In this document: positions 25,901 to 38,435 of the stretch, piece after piece
Numbering within the stretch: the stretch's first letter is position 1
Layout of the letters: each line of letters opens with the position of its first letter
Assembly (NCBI GenBank): GCA_963841415.1
Contig: CAWJCN010000003.1
Span: forward strand, 1,463,851-1,527,850
Reading direction: 5' to 3'
Length of the DNA stretch: 64,000 nt
Source: DASUAS01 sp963841415
GTDB lineage: Bacteria > Actinomycetota > Acidimicrobiia > IMCC26256 > DASPTH01
Notes under the pieces: generated by a model
What the model was told of the DNA's origin: nothing
Database searches by the model: none
Seen by the model: only the letters and a program-made list of their open reading frames with translations
Translations under genes and position numbers: made by a program

Positions 25901-26587
25901 GTGACCGTCGACGTCGACCTGCACCGGGTGCCGGGCCACGTCGCGATCGTCGGCGACGGCATCGACGAGCGGTCGCTGGACGACGTGGTCGGGGGCGCGT
26001 TGGAGATCGGCCTCCGGTGGTTGACGGTGGAGGTCGTGCCGAGCGATGGGTGGGGCGAACCGCTCGCGGCCACGCAGGACGCGTGCGCGCGGGCCGAGAC
26101 GTTGCTGCTGGCCCGGCGCGACGACCTGTACGCGCGTGGTGTGCGCGTGCGCGCGCTCGGCCGGCGAGACGCGCGGCTGCCCCGACGGTTGCAGCGCGTG
26201 CTCGCCGACATCGAGGTGCTCACGGCCACCAATCACGGCATGACGCTCACGATCGCGGTCGACCACGACGGACGCGTCGAGCTCGCCGAGGCGATGGCCG
26301 CACTCGCGGCCGAGGTGCGCGAGGGCGCGCGCCGGCCGTCGTCGATCGACGAGGACGCGCTCGCCGCCCACCTCGCCTCGCCCGACCTGCCCGATCCCGA
26401 TCTCATCGTCCGCACCGGGGGCGACACCCGCACCGCCAGCTTCCTGGTCTGGCAGTCGGCGTACTCCGAGTTCGTGTTCACCGACGTGCGCTGGCCCGAC
26501 TTCGGCCGCGACGACCTCTTCGCTGCCGTCGCCGAGTACCAGCGCCGCGAGCGCCGCTTCGGCGCCGTCGACCCCTCCCATCCCTGA
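25901..26587 (+). CDS. Divergent cis-prenyltransferase (UppS-like)
   Basis: 228 residues. The C-terminal half is clearly UppS-like (DPDLIVRTGGDTRTASF, LVWQSAYSEFVFTDVRWPDF). The N-terminal pyrophosphate motif is degraded: HVAIVGDGIDERS stands for HVAIIMDGNGRWA. The catalytic Asp is kept but the Asn and Arg are lost, the downstream GH-type helix is missing, and VPSDGWGEP replaces FSSENWRRP. RTSGE reads RTGGD. It occupies the usual uppS place before recO, so it could be the housekeeping enzyme that has drifted, or a paralogue with another substrate or no activity. Confidence 0.68.
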   Translation: MTVDVDLHRVPGHVAIVGDGIDERSLDDVVGGALEIGLRWLTVEVVPSDGWGEPLAATQDACARAETLLLARRDDLYARGVRVRALGRRDARLPRRLQRVLADIEVLTATNHGMTLTIAVDHDGRVELAEAMAALAAEVREGARRPSSIDEDALAAHLASPDLPDPDLIVRTGGDTRTASFLVWQSAYSEFVFTDVRWPDFGRDDLFAAVAEYQRRERRFGAVDPSHP

Positions 26588-26635
26588 ACATCTCGGAGTT
26601 GACCCCCACCTGCGTACGCGAACTCTGAGATGTTC
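26586..26635. terminator. 15-bp inverted repeat between uppS-like gene and recO
   Basis: GAACATCTCGGAGTT (26586 to 26600) and AACTCTGAGATGTTC (26621 to 26635) pair over 15 positions, one a G-T wobble, around a 20-base loop. The left arm begins at the stop codon of the uppS-like gene. No T-tract follows. Confidence 0.55.
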
Positions 26636-26652
26636 GGTGGGCGGGGGCGAAT

Positions 26653-26658
26653 TACACT
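26653..26658 (+). promoter_or_regulatory. -10 box of recO
   Basis: TACACT, 6 bases, then GTG at 26665; no Shine-Dalgarno. Leaderless layout. Confidence 0.5.
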
Positions 26659-26664
26659 GATGTA

Positions 26665-27381
26665 GTGAACCTGTACCGGGACCAGGGGGTCGTGCTGCGC
26701 ACGATCAAGCTGGGGGAGACCGACCGGATCGTCACCCTCCTCACCCAGGGCCACGGGAAGGTGCGGGCGGTGGCCAAGGGCGTGCGCAAGTCGGGGAGCC
26801 GCTTCGGCGGACGGCTGGAGCCGACCAGCCACATCGCGCTGCAGTGCTACCGGGGTCGTGAGCTCGACGTGGTCACCCAGGTGGAGACCATCGACGCGAA
26901 CCGGGCGCTGCGCGAGCACTACGGGTGCCTCACCCATGCGGTCTCGATGTTGGAGGCCACCGACCAGGTGGCGCAGGAGCGCGAGCCCAACCCCGCGCTC
27001 TACCGCATGCTGGTGGGCGCGCTGCGCACCCTGGCCGAGAACCCCAACCCGCTGGTGAGCGCGGCGTTCTTCTGGAAGCTGCTGTCGCTCGAGGGCTTTC
27101 ACCCGCTGCTCGACTCGTGCGCCCGTTGCGGTGACGACGACGGCCCGTTCGTCGCCTTCGATCTCGACGAGGGCGGCGTGCTCTGCGAGACGTGTGGCCG
27201 CTTCACCGGTCGGCGCATCGACGCCGACACCCTGCACATGGTCCGGCGCATCCTCGGCGGCGAACTGCGCAGCGCCCTGGCCGAGCGACCGGGACCCACG
27301 ACCGTGGCCACCGAGCGCCTTGCGCTCACCAGCGTCGAGCACCACCTCGAGCGCCGGCTCCGCAGCGCCGCGCTGCTGTAG
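26665..27381 (+). CDS. recO: DNA repair protein RecO
   Basis: 238 residues. The OB-fold N-terminus reads LYRDQGVVLRTIKLGETDRIV and the central part includes GVRKSGSRFGGRLEP, both typical of RecO. A zinc-finger-like CARCG...CETCG is seen at about 153 to 175. RecO works with RecR to load RecA on SSB-coated DNA. The last codons lie within a tandem 69-bp duplication. Confidence 0.92.
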   Translation: MNLYRDQGVVLRTIKLGETDRIVTLLTQGHGKVRAVAKGVRKSGSRFGGRLEPTSHIALQCYRGRELDVVTQVETIDANRALREHYGCLTHAVSMLEATDQVAQEREPNPALYRMLVGALRTLAENPNPLVSAAFFWKLLSLEGFHPLLDSCARCGDDDGPFVAFDLDEGGVLCETCGRFTGRRIDADTLHMVRRILGGELRSALAERPGPTTVATERLALTSVEHHLERRLRSAALL

Positions 27382-27498
27382 CCGTGCCGCGCTGCAGGAG
27401 ACGGAGCGCAGCGGAGTCGACCATCAAAAGGCAGCGCCGCGCTGCTGTAGCCGTGCCGCGCTGCAGGAGACGGAGCGCAGCGGAGTCGACCATCGAAG
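27362..27498 (+). repeat. 69-bp tandem duplication at the recO 3' end
   Basis: Copies begin at 27362 and 27431 with GCAGCGCCGCGCTGCTGTAG, which is the last recO codons with the stop, and end near CGGAGTCGACCATC. Only the tail of the second copy differs. The final motif resembles the end of the 62-bp unit between ctaD and ctaE (CGGAATCGACCA). Confidence 0.9.
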
Positions 27499-27548
27499 GC
27501 GGCCGCGCTGCTCTGAAAGCCGTTCGGAGGCCCCGAAAGGGGCGCAAC

Positions 27549-27554
27549 TAGGAT
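27549..27554 (+). promoter_or_regulatory. -10 box of glyS
   Basis: TAGGAT, 11 bases before the ATG of glyS. Confidence 0.4.
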
Positions 27555-27565
27555 CGCGCCCCGGT

Positions 27566-28890
<1,325 letters not shown>

Positions 28891-28894
<4 letters not shown>

Positions 28895-30021
28895 GTGACG
28901 AGAACTACTACGAGGAGCTCGGGGTCGAGCCTGGTGCCTCGCGCGACGAGATCCGCGAGGCGCACCGGCAACGGGTCGCCGATCTCGAGGCGGCGCGCGA
29001 GAAGAAGGGCGTCACCGAGTCGCAGCTGGAGGCCAACCGCGACCAGGTGGCCCACGTGCGCGCGGCGTGGAACGTGCTGTCCGACCCGTTCCAGCGGCAG
29101 CGCTACGACGCGCGGCTCACGGCCGAGTCGGAGCCGGGAGGCGACGTGGAGCTGGTCGGCGACGACGAGCCCGGCGCGCAGCCCGGCACCGAGCCCCAGC
29201 TCACCGGCTGGCGCAAGTTGCTCGCGCCACCTCCGCCGAAGCCGGCCGCGAGCAGCGGCGGGGGCAACACCAACGGCACCGGCAAGAAGGCGAGCAATCG
29301 CCGTCCCCGGCCGGAGCCCACCGTCGAGCTGCCCGCGGGCATGACCATCGCCGAGCCGAGGGCGCGGGGCATGGCGCTGCTCTTCGACATCGCGGTGCTG
29401 CTCATCATCTTCGTGGGGCTGCAGTTCCTGATCCCGCCCGCGATCCAGAGCGACTACCGCGACCTCTCCGACCGCGCCGGCAAGGTGACCGATCTCAAGA
29501 GCGCCCGCGAGGATCTCGACGACGCCCAGAAGTCGGTCGAGAGCGCCAAGACCGCGAGCGACAAGACGTCGGCGCAGAGCGACCTGAAGAGCGCGCGGAA
29601 GGACTACAGGAGCGCGCAGAAGGACGCCAAGGACGCGGGGCTCAGCGCTGCGCACGTCGACGACACCCCGAAGCAGCTGCAGACGCGCATCGACAAGCTC
29701 GGTGACAAGGTGCGTACGACCACGATCGTCACGCTCGTCATCACGTTCCTCTTCGCCATGGTGTACCTGGTACCGATCGTCGTGCGGAAGGGATACACGT
29801 TCGGGATGCGCAACCGAGGGCTTCGGATCATCCGGGTGGACGGCTCGCCCGTCGGCTGGTACGGGGCCTTCACGCACTTCGCGGTGCCGGTCCTGCTGGC
29901 GATCGCGATCCCGCAATGGGGGCCCATCCTGGGTCTTGGCATGATCGCCTGGGGCTACTTCGACCGCAACGGTCAGGGCATCCACGACAAGCTCGCGCGG
30001 ACCCTCGTCGTCGCCGCGTAG
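28891..30021 (+). CDS. J-domain-like protein fused to an RDD membrane domain
   Basis: 376 residues. Residues 5 to 72 read as a J domain (YYEELGVEPGASRDEIREA, AAWNVLSDPFQRQRYDARL) but the HPD tripeptide that activates DnaK is absent (AHRQRVADLE instead). A Pro/Gly linker leads to an RDD domain (RARGMALLFDIAVLL, then GYTFGMRNRGLRIIRVDG and GQGIHDKLARTLV). Between its first two helices lies an unusual, highly charged coiled coil of about 95 residues (about 190 to 275). It overlaps glyS by 4 bases. Function is unknown; without HPD it is unlikely to be a DnaK cochaperone. Confidence 0.75.
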
Positions 30022-30061
30022 TCTCGAATTCCCCGCGCCTCGCTCCAACAGGTAGAGAGCC

Positions 30062-30093
30062 CGCGTGCCGGGTAACCCGGTGCGCAGCGAGCG
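30062..30093 (+). repeat. Dispersed intergenic hairpin repeat, copy D
   Basis: CGCGTGCCGGGTAACCCGG then TGCGCAGCGAGCG in the gap before ppdK; same layout as the copies at 181, 8400 and 22337. Confidence 0.6.
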
Positions 30094-30115
30094 ACCCGAT
30101 CAACAGGAGACAGCG

Positions 30116-32746
<2,631 letters not shown>

Positions 32747-33148
32747 ATGCAAGTGCCCGACGCGTACCGGACGCAGTGGCGGCAGGAGATCGCTCCCGAG
32801 AGCGCGTGGGGGAGCGACACGCCGCGCCGGTGGGTCGACCTGGGCGCCACGGTCGCGGTGGCGGCTGCGGTCCTCGACGCCCTGGTCACCTACGCGCTGG
32901 TCCGGGGCTCGGTCGGGCACGAGCGCAACCCCGTCGTCGTGGAGATCATGCACTCGATCGGGATCGCACCCACGCTCACGGTGGGTGTCCTCGTGCGGGT
33001 CGGTCTCATCGGTGCGCTGGCGTTCCTGGCCGTCCGTGCGGTGCGGCCGTCGGTCCGCGTCCTCGCGTTCGGCACGCTCGCGGCGACCACCGTGTGGTGG
33101 TGCGCGGTCGTGTTCGCCAACGCCGCCGTCGTCGCCCATGTGGTCTGA
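32747..33148 (+). CDS. Small membrane protein, DUF5658-like
   Basis: 133 residues starting directly after the ppdK stop. Three predicted helices; the motif VLDALVTYALVRG followed by ERNPVV resembles the DxxxTxxxL...ExNP pattern of DUF5658 proteins. No function is known. It is probably cotranscribed with ppdK and ends before a strong inverted repeat. Confidence 0.6.
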   Translation: MQVPDAYRTQWRQEIAPESAWGSDTPRRWVDLGATVAVAAAVLDALVTYALVRGSVGHERNPVVVEIMHSIGIAPTLTVGVLVRVGLIGALAFLAVRAVRPSVRVLAFGTLAATTVWWCAVVFANAAVVAHVV

Positions 33149-33162
33149 CGCGGCCCGAACGC

Positions 33163-33210
33163 CAAAAGGTAGCGATTCCTTTCAGATCTGAAACAGATCG
33201 CTACCTTTTG
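33163..33210. terminator. Nested inverted repeat before dgt
   Basis: CAAAAGGTAGCGAT (33163 to 33176) pairs perfectly with ATCGCTACCTTTTG (33197 to 33210). The loop itself holds a 14-bp perfect palindrome TTTCAGATCTGAAA (33180 to 33193). The right arm ends in CCTTTTG, so it can serve as a terminator; it is much richer in A and T than its surroundings. Confidence 0.6.
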
Positions 33211-33255
33211 CGGAGGGCTGGGGAGCGAGCCGACTTGGATGTCACACCCCGGTCG

Positions 33256-33261
33256 TACGAT
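33256..33261 (+). promoter_or_regulatory. -10 box of dgt
   Basis: TACGAT, 6 bases, then ATG at 33268; leaderless layout. Confidence 0.5.
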
Positions 33262-33267
33262 CGCAGC

Positions 33268-34365
33268 ATGGTCGAGTTGATCGTCCCCGCATCGGGCGTG
33301 ACGGTGCGCCGGGCCCACGAGGGTGTCGACGCGCACGTCGGCGCACCCGTGCGCCGGCGCGAGGAGCGTGAGGCAGGGATGGCAGTGTCGCTGGCGCCGG
33401 GCGCCACCCGTCCGGTCGGAGCCGGGGTGCGGCTCCGGGCCGAGGCGCCCGACCCGTACCGTCTCTGCTTCGAGCGCGACCTCGACCGGATCAAGCACTC
33501 GCGCCCGTGGCGACGGTTGGCCGGCAAGTGCCAGGTGTTCGTCGCCCCCGAAGACGACCACCTCCGCACCCGGCTCACGCATGCGGTCGAGGTGGCGCAG
33601 GTCGCCACCGGCATCGCCCGTCCCGCCAACCTCTGCCTGCCGCTCGTCGAGGCCATCGCACTGGCCCACGACTGCGGTCACGGACCGGCCGGCCACGCAT
33701 CGGAGGAGGCGTTCTCGCCTTTCCTGCCCGGTACCGGCTACGACCACGCGGTCTACGGAGCCGACGTCACCCTCGCACCGCTCAACCTGTGCGTCGAGAC
33801 GCTCGACGGCGTGCGCAACCACTCGTGGCGCCGGCCCGCGCCGTCCACCGCCGAGGGCGAGGTCGTGGCGTGGGCCGACCGGATCGCCTACGTGTGCCAC
33901 GACTTCGACGACGCCGTGCGCGCGGGGATCCTGGAGCCCGACGACCTGCCGGCCACGGTGCGCGACGTCGTGGGGAGCCGGCCGTCGGAGCAGATCGGCG
34001 CGTTCATGGCCGCAGCGCTCGACGCCGTCGACCGCTCGGGTGCGGTCGGCATGACCGAGCCGGCAGCGTCGGCGCTGGCCGAGTTCCGGGCCTTCAACTT
34101 CGAGCGCATCTACCTGCGGCCCGCGGCGCGCCGACAGGCCGCCCGGGTGATCCGCCTGCTCGGCGACCTGGTCGAGCACTTCGCCGACGCCCCCCGCCTC
34201 ATCCCCGCGGTGCGCGAGGGCGAAGTGCCCGCGCCGGTGGCCGGGTCGGCCGACGCCGCCGCGCTCGCGGTGCAGTACGTCAGCGGCATGACGGACCGGT
34301 TCGCGCTCGGTCTCGGTGTCGAGCGGCTCGGATGGCGTCCCGACGACCTTCCCCGCGGTGTCTGA
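33268..34365 (+). CDS. dgt: Deoxyguanosinetriphosphate triphosphohydrolase-like HD protein
   Basis: 365 residues. The HD phosphohydrolase core is visible: RDLDRIKHSRPWRRLAGKCQ, RLTHAVEVAQVA, and ALAHDCGHGPAGHASE with the metal-binding His-Asp pair. The C-terminal blocks WADRIAYVCHDFDDAVRAG and FNFERIYLRP also match Dgt. It hydrolyses dGTP or related dNTPs. Its position before dnaG is the standard actinobacterial order. The N-terminal about 45 residues are poorly conserved; the ATG is supported by the -10 box just upstream. Confidence 0.88.
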   Translation: MVELIVPASGVTVRRAHEGVDAHVGAPVRRREEREAGMAVSLAPGATRPVGAGVRLRAEAPDPYRLCFERDLDRIKHSRPWRRLAGKCQVFVAPEDDHLRTRLTHAVEVAQVATGIARPANLCLPLVEAIALAHDCGHGPAGHASEEAFSPFLPGTGYDHAVYGADVTLAPLNLCVETLDGVRNHSWRRPAPSTAEGEVVAWADRIAYVCHDFDDAVRAGILEPDDLPATVRDVVGSRPSEQIGAFMAAALDAVDRSGAVGMTEPAASALAEFRAFNFERIYLRPAARRQAARVIRLLGDLVEHFADAPRLIPAVREGEVPAPVAGSADAAALAVQYVSGMTDRFALGLGVERLGWRPDDLPRGV

Positions 34366-34396
34366 ACGACCTGGCGCGCCGGTGCCGATCGGGTCC

Positions 34397-34402
34397 TAGC
34401 AT
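34397..34402 (+). promoter_or_regulatory. -10 box of dnaG
   Basis: TAGCAT, 6 bases, then ATG at 34409; leaderless layout. Confidence 0.5.
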
Positions 34403-34408
34403 CGCCCG

Positions 34409-36242
34409 ATGGGCATCCTCGACGACGACGTGGCGCGGGTTCGCGACGCCACTGACCTCGTCGCCCTGGCCAGCGAGCACCTCGCGCTCAAGCGCGTCGG
34501 CCGCAATTTCGTCGGGCTCTGTCCCTTCCACACCGAGAAGACCCCGTCGTTCAACGTCAACCCCGAGGTCGGCAGATTCCGATGCTTCGGCTGTGACGCC
34601 AGCGGTGACGCGATCACGTTCGTGCGCGACGTCGAGCACCTCGACTTCGTCGACGCGGTGGAACGGCTCGCCGCGCGCGCGGGGATCACGCTGCGCTACG
34701 ACGACAAGCAGGTCGCCAAGGATCGTGGGAAGAAGCAGCGATTCTCGGAAGCCGTCGCGGCCGCCATCGCGTTCTACCACGGGCTCCTGCTCAACGGCGA
34801 CGAAGGCGGGCTGGCGCGTCGCTACCTCCGCTCGCGCGGCTTCGACGGCGACGCGGTGCGGCAGTTCCAGCTGGGCTGGTCGCCCGACGACTGGGATCGC
34901 CTGAGCGTGCACCTCCAGCAGCAGAAGTTCGCGCGCGACGACATCGTCGGCGCGGGCCTCGCGTTCGTGAACAAGGTGAACAAGCTGCAAGACCAATTCC
35001 GGGCCCGCCTCATGTTCCCGATCTACGACTCGCGTGGTGAGGCGGCTGGGTTCGGCGGACGCGCGCTCGGTGCCGACGGCCCGAAGTACAAGAACTCGCC
35101 CGAGACGCCGATCTACCAGAAGAGCCGGCTCCTGTACGGGCTCAACTGGGCCAAGGGAGAGATCGTAGGCCGGGGCGAGGTCGTGATCTGCGAGGGCTAC
35201 ACCGACGTCATGGCGTTCGCGCTCGCCGGCGCGCCCAACGCGGTCGCAACGTGCGGCACCGCGCTGGCCGACGACCACTTCCAGATCCTCAAGAACCTGG
35301 CGCGCAAGGTCGTGCTCGCCTACGACTCCGACGCCGCCGGCCAGAACGCGGCCGAGAAGTGGTACGGGTGGGAGCAGCGCTACGAGATCCAGGTCGAGGT
35401 GGCCGATCTCCCCGCGGGTCGTGATCCCGCCGACGTCTGGCAGGGCGACCCCGAAGCCCTGCTGCGATCGGTCGCGCGGGCCACGCCGTTCCTCCAGTTC
35501 CGGCTCGACCGCGTGCTCGGCGCGGCCGATCGGTCGACGCTCGAGGGCAAGGCGCGTGCGGCCGAGGCCGGAGCCACCATCGTGGCGCAGCACCCGAGCG
35601 ATCTCGTGCGCGACCAGTACGTCATGAAGTTGGCCGGCGAGCTCGACATCGACGTCGACCGCTTGCGCGAGACCGTCGCGCGCCGGCGCAAGGAGCAGAG
35701 CACAGGGGTCAAGCCGTCGTCGGAGCCACGCGTGCGCGACGGCGATGCCCAGCCGACGCGCGCACCCGCACCGCGCGTCGATCGCCGTGAGCTCGACGTG
35801 CTGCTCTACGCCGTCCATGAACCCGAGGTGGTCGTCGACTGGCTCGACGACCGATTGTTCGCCGATCCCATCGCGCGCGAGGCGTTCGACGCGATTGCGT
35901 CGAGCGACAGCATCCACGACGCGATCGCGTCGACCGACGGTCCCGTGCACAACCTGCTCGAACGCGTCGCAGTGGAGCAGCCGGTCGGCTCGGACGAACC
36001 CGAAACGTTGCGCGCGCACCTGATGGCCAACATCATCGGACCGGCTGCGCAGCGGGTGCTCGCGGGCATGCTACGCGCCGGCGACGAGCGCGCGACGTCG
36101 CTCGAAATTGCTCCTCGACGCGCTGGCTCATGCGCGCGAATTGGGCGACTGGGAAGCCGTCCAGCAGGACGCGATCGAGTTGCTAGGGTGGCTCGCCGAA
36201 GGAACACGCGCCGAAGGAACACGCGGGGTAGGCCCTTCGTGA
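34409..36242 (+). CDS. dnaG: DNA primase, with an apparent +1 frameshift near the 3' end
   Basis: The CHC2 zinc finger (C38, H41, C59, C62: LCPFHTEKTPSF, FRCFGCDASGD) is followed by the N-terminal domain (YDSRGEAAGFGGRALG) and the TOPRIM core (VICEGYTDVMAFA, LAYDSDAAGQNA). The frame is normal until 36103. From AAA at 36105 to 36107 the expected helicase-binding tail continues one frame over (LLLDALAHARELGDWEAVQQ) and stops at 36240 to 36242. Dropping one A restores SLELLLDALAHA. Without correction the frame runs on into rpoD. A 15-bp tandem duplication (36195 to 36224) repeats AEGTR in the restored tail. DnaG lays RNA primers at the replication fork. Confidence 0.85.
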
Positions 36243-36253
36243 GGAGACCGACC

Positions 36254-37552
36254 GTGAGCAACGCCGACGCCGCCATCGCGGGAGACAACTTGCCTCGCGA
36301 CGCGGTCGACGAGCTCATCGTTCGCACCCGGGCGCGCGGTTCGGTCACGATCACGACCGGCGAGATCTTCTCCGCGTTGCCGAAGCTCGAACCCGAGACC
36401 GACGAGTTGAAGGAGATCTTCGAGCGCATCCAGGCGAGCGGCTTCGAGATCATCGACGAGGTCATCGACGACATCCGTCGGGAAGACGAACGACGCGCGC
36501 GTGGTGACGAGCCCGTTGATCGCCCGGTGGTCGCGCAACCGCCGGTTGCGCCTCCCGCCGCAGCGCGTCCTGGTGCCTCCGCGGCGCCCACGCGTCACTC
36601 TCGCACCGCGCCCCGACCCGAACGCAGCGAGGGCGGCGGCTTCGATCCGGTCCGCATGTACCTCAAGGAGATCGGCAAGGTCCCGCTCCTCACCGGCCCG
36701 CAGGAGGTGTCGCTGGCGAAGCGGATCGAAGCCGGCGTGCACGCCACCGAGCGGCTCGAGGACCCCGCCAATCAGCTGTCCGACGAAGCGTGCGCCAGCC
36801 TGCAGGCCGTCGCCGTCGACGGCGACATCGCGAAGAAGCAGCTCACCGAGGCCAACCTGCGCCTCGTGGTCTCGATCGCCAAGCGCTACGTCGGCCGCGG
36901 CATGGCGCTGCTCGACCTCGTGCAAGAAGGCAACCTCGGTCTCATCCGCGCGGTCGAGAAGTTCGACTACACGAAGGGCTTCAAGTTCTCCACCTACGCA
37001 ACGTGGTGGATCCGCCAGGCGATCACGCGTGCGATCGCCGACCAGGCGCGCACGATCCGCATCCCGGTGCACATGGTCGAGACGATGAACAAGGTGCTGC
37101 GCATCCAGCGGCAGATGCTGCAGGAGCTCGGGCGCGAGCCGACGGTCGAAGAGGTCGCAGCCAAGGTCGAGCTGACGCCCGACCGTGTGCGCGACATCCA
37201 ACGGATCTCGCTCGAGCCGGTGTCGCTCGAGACGCCGGTGGGCGAGGAGGACGACAGCTCGCTCGGCGACTTCGTCGAGGATCCCTCCGCCATCGCGCCC
37301 GCCACCGCCGCGGCGCGCGCGCTGCTCACCGAAGCGATCGAGGAAGCGCTCGAGGAGCTCAACGATCGCGAGCGCGCGGTCGTGCGGCTGCGCTTCGGCC
37401 TCGACGACGGTCAGGTGCGCACGCTCGAGGAAGTTGGCAAGGAATTCGGCGTCACACGCGAGCGCATCCGCCAGATCGAGTCGAAGACCCTGGCCAAGCT
37501 GCGCCACCCCACCCGCTCGCAGCGCCTCCGCGACTACCTCGAAGAGCCCTGA
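36254..37552 (+). CDS. rpoD: Primary RNA polymerase sigma factor (RpoD/SigA)
   Basis: 432 residues, group 1 sigma-70. Region 1.1-like N-terminus (VDELIVRTRARGSVTITTGE), region 1.2 (DPVRMYLKEIGKVPLLT), region 2 (LVVSIAKRYVGRGMALLDLV, FDYTKGFKFSTYATWWIRQA), region 3 and region 4 (GVTRERIRQIESKTLAKLRH) are complete. GAGGAG sits 7 bases before the GTG at 36254 and overlaps the restored dnaG stop, so it is probably coupled to dnaG. It directs housekeeping transcription, matching the TANNNT boxes seen across the window. Confidence 0.96.
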   Translation: MSNADAAIAGDNLPRDAVDELIVRTRARGSVTITTGEIFSALPKLEPETDELKEIFERIQASGFEIIDEVIDDIRREDERRARGDEPVDRPVVAQPPVAPPAAARPGASAAPTRHSRTAPRPERSEGGGFDPVRMYLKEIGKVPLLTGPQEVSLAKRIEAGVHATERLEDPANQLSDEACASLQAVAVDGDIAKKQLTEANLRLVVSIAKRYVGRGMALLDLVQEGNLGLIRAVEKFDYTKGFKFSTYATWWIRQAITRAIADQARTIRIPVHMVETMNKVLRIQRQMLQELGREPTVEEVAAKVELTPDRVRDIQRISLEPVSLETPVGEEDDSSLGDFVEDPSAIAPATAAARALLTEAIEEALEELNDRERAVVRLRFGLDDGQVRTLEEVGKEFGVTRERIRQIESKTLAKLRHPTRSQRLRDYLEEP

Positions 37553-37569
37553 GCGTCCCGTCGGTCTCG

Positions 37570-37575
37570 TAGCCT
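37570..37575 (+). promoter_or_regulatory. -10 box of the CAU tRNA
   Basis: TAGCCT lies 10 bases before the tRNA 5' end at 37586. Confidence 0.4.
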
Positions 37576-37585
37576 GTCGGGCCGC

Positions 37586-37658
37586 GGGGCCGTAGCTCAG
37601 TGGTCAGAGCAGGGGACTCATAATCCCTCGGTCGAAGGTTCGATCCCTTCCGGCCCCA
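37586..37658 (+). tRNA. tRNA with CAU anticodon, probably tRNA-Ile2
   Basis: Acceptor GGGGCCG/CGGCCCC, D arm GCTC...GAGC, anticodon stem GGGGA/TCCCT with loop CTCATAA (anticodon CAT) and T arm GAAGG TTCGATC CCTTC. CCA is not encoded. The segment TAGCTCAGTGGTCAGAGCAG and the ACTCATAAT loop resemble tRNA-Ile2 (lysidine-modified by TilS) more than elongator tRNA-Met, but the identity is not certain. Confidence 0.9.
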
Positions 37659-38435
37659 CGACGTTTGTGGGCTCTTCGCGGCTCGTCGAGGCGGTTCGCG
37701 AGCTCATCGAGGTCGGCATCGAACATGTGGCCGTAGACGCTGAGCGTGAAGCCGGAACGCAGCGAGCTCGTCCGGGCGCAACAGGCGCCGACAGTCGACC
37801 AACGCAGGCCGTTGCACCGACGACGAGTGTGACGTCTTCATCCAAGGCACCTCTTGGTTTGGCGTCTGATGGCGTGACTCTCCGCGCGGTTACTCCCGGG
37901 ATCACTCGGATTGTTGACGGTCCAGTTGTCGCCGTCTGGTCAACGAGCCGGAGGCGGCGATGGCGGTCAGGGAGGTCCGCGTGTTCGAGGTTCGAGAGGT
38001 GTTGCGGTTGTGGCTGGCCGGCGACGACCTTGGCGCCTACCGCAATCAGCTCGCCGCGCTCGGCCGCGCCTCGCAAAGCGGCTGCGTCCCCGATCCGGTC
38101 CAGCCACACGGGGCCCCGACCGTCGCTCGAACCGTGGGTACCAGGACTCGACAGTGAACCCTGAGTGCTCAGGCCAGCGTCATCGTGAGGGTGTCGATGG
38201 CATGCTCGCCCCAGTACGCGAAGCGCAGGGATCCACCAACGGTCGGGCGCTGACACCTACCGTCTGTTTGGCTCGAACGGGTCCGGGCGCGTAGCGTGGT
38301 CGCTTGAACACGGACAGTAACCGTACAGCGTTCTCGACGGCTCGAACGTCTCGCCCGTAAGCGTCAGCACGAAATTCGAAGGGCAGGCGTCTCGCTGGTC
38401 AACCTCGTGACCGCGTTGGCATCGACAGGAGACAG
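37659..38435 (+). other. 777-base region without an intact gene, holding an IS21 relic
   Basis: No convincing gene is seen. Positions 37915 to 38024 are a near-identical copy of the 5' part of the IS21-family istA gene found complete at 55,369. ACTCCCGGG at 37892 matches the motif arrayed at 57,846. Long minus-strand frames here run into the tRNA and are artefacts. Confidence 0.6.
37915..38024 (+). pseudogene. Relic of an IS21-family istA 5' end
   Basis: About 110 bases match 55323 to 55432 with few changes (TGACGGTCCAGTTGTCGCC, then the istA start). The encoded MAVREVRVFEVREVLRLWLA matches the first residues of IstA (MAFREVRVFEVREVLRLWLA), after which the sequence diverges. The element's left terminal repeats are missing, so this is an internal fragment. 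Confidence 0.8.

Noticed and set aside
34409..37552. True DnaG-RpoD fusion protein
   Set aside because: rpoD has its own strong Shine-Dalgarno and GTG, the expected primase tail continues in another frame to a stop at 36242, and the link between them in the fused frame is Arg-rich and unlike either family. A one-base indel is the simpler explanation.
37618..38256. Minus-strand frame ending GPEGIEPSTEGL
   Set aside because: This ending is the well-known artefact of reading through the antisense of a tRNA T arm; the frame runs into the CAU tRNA.
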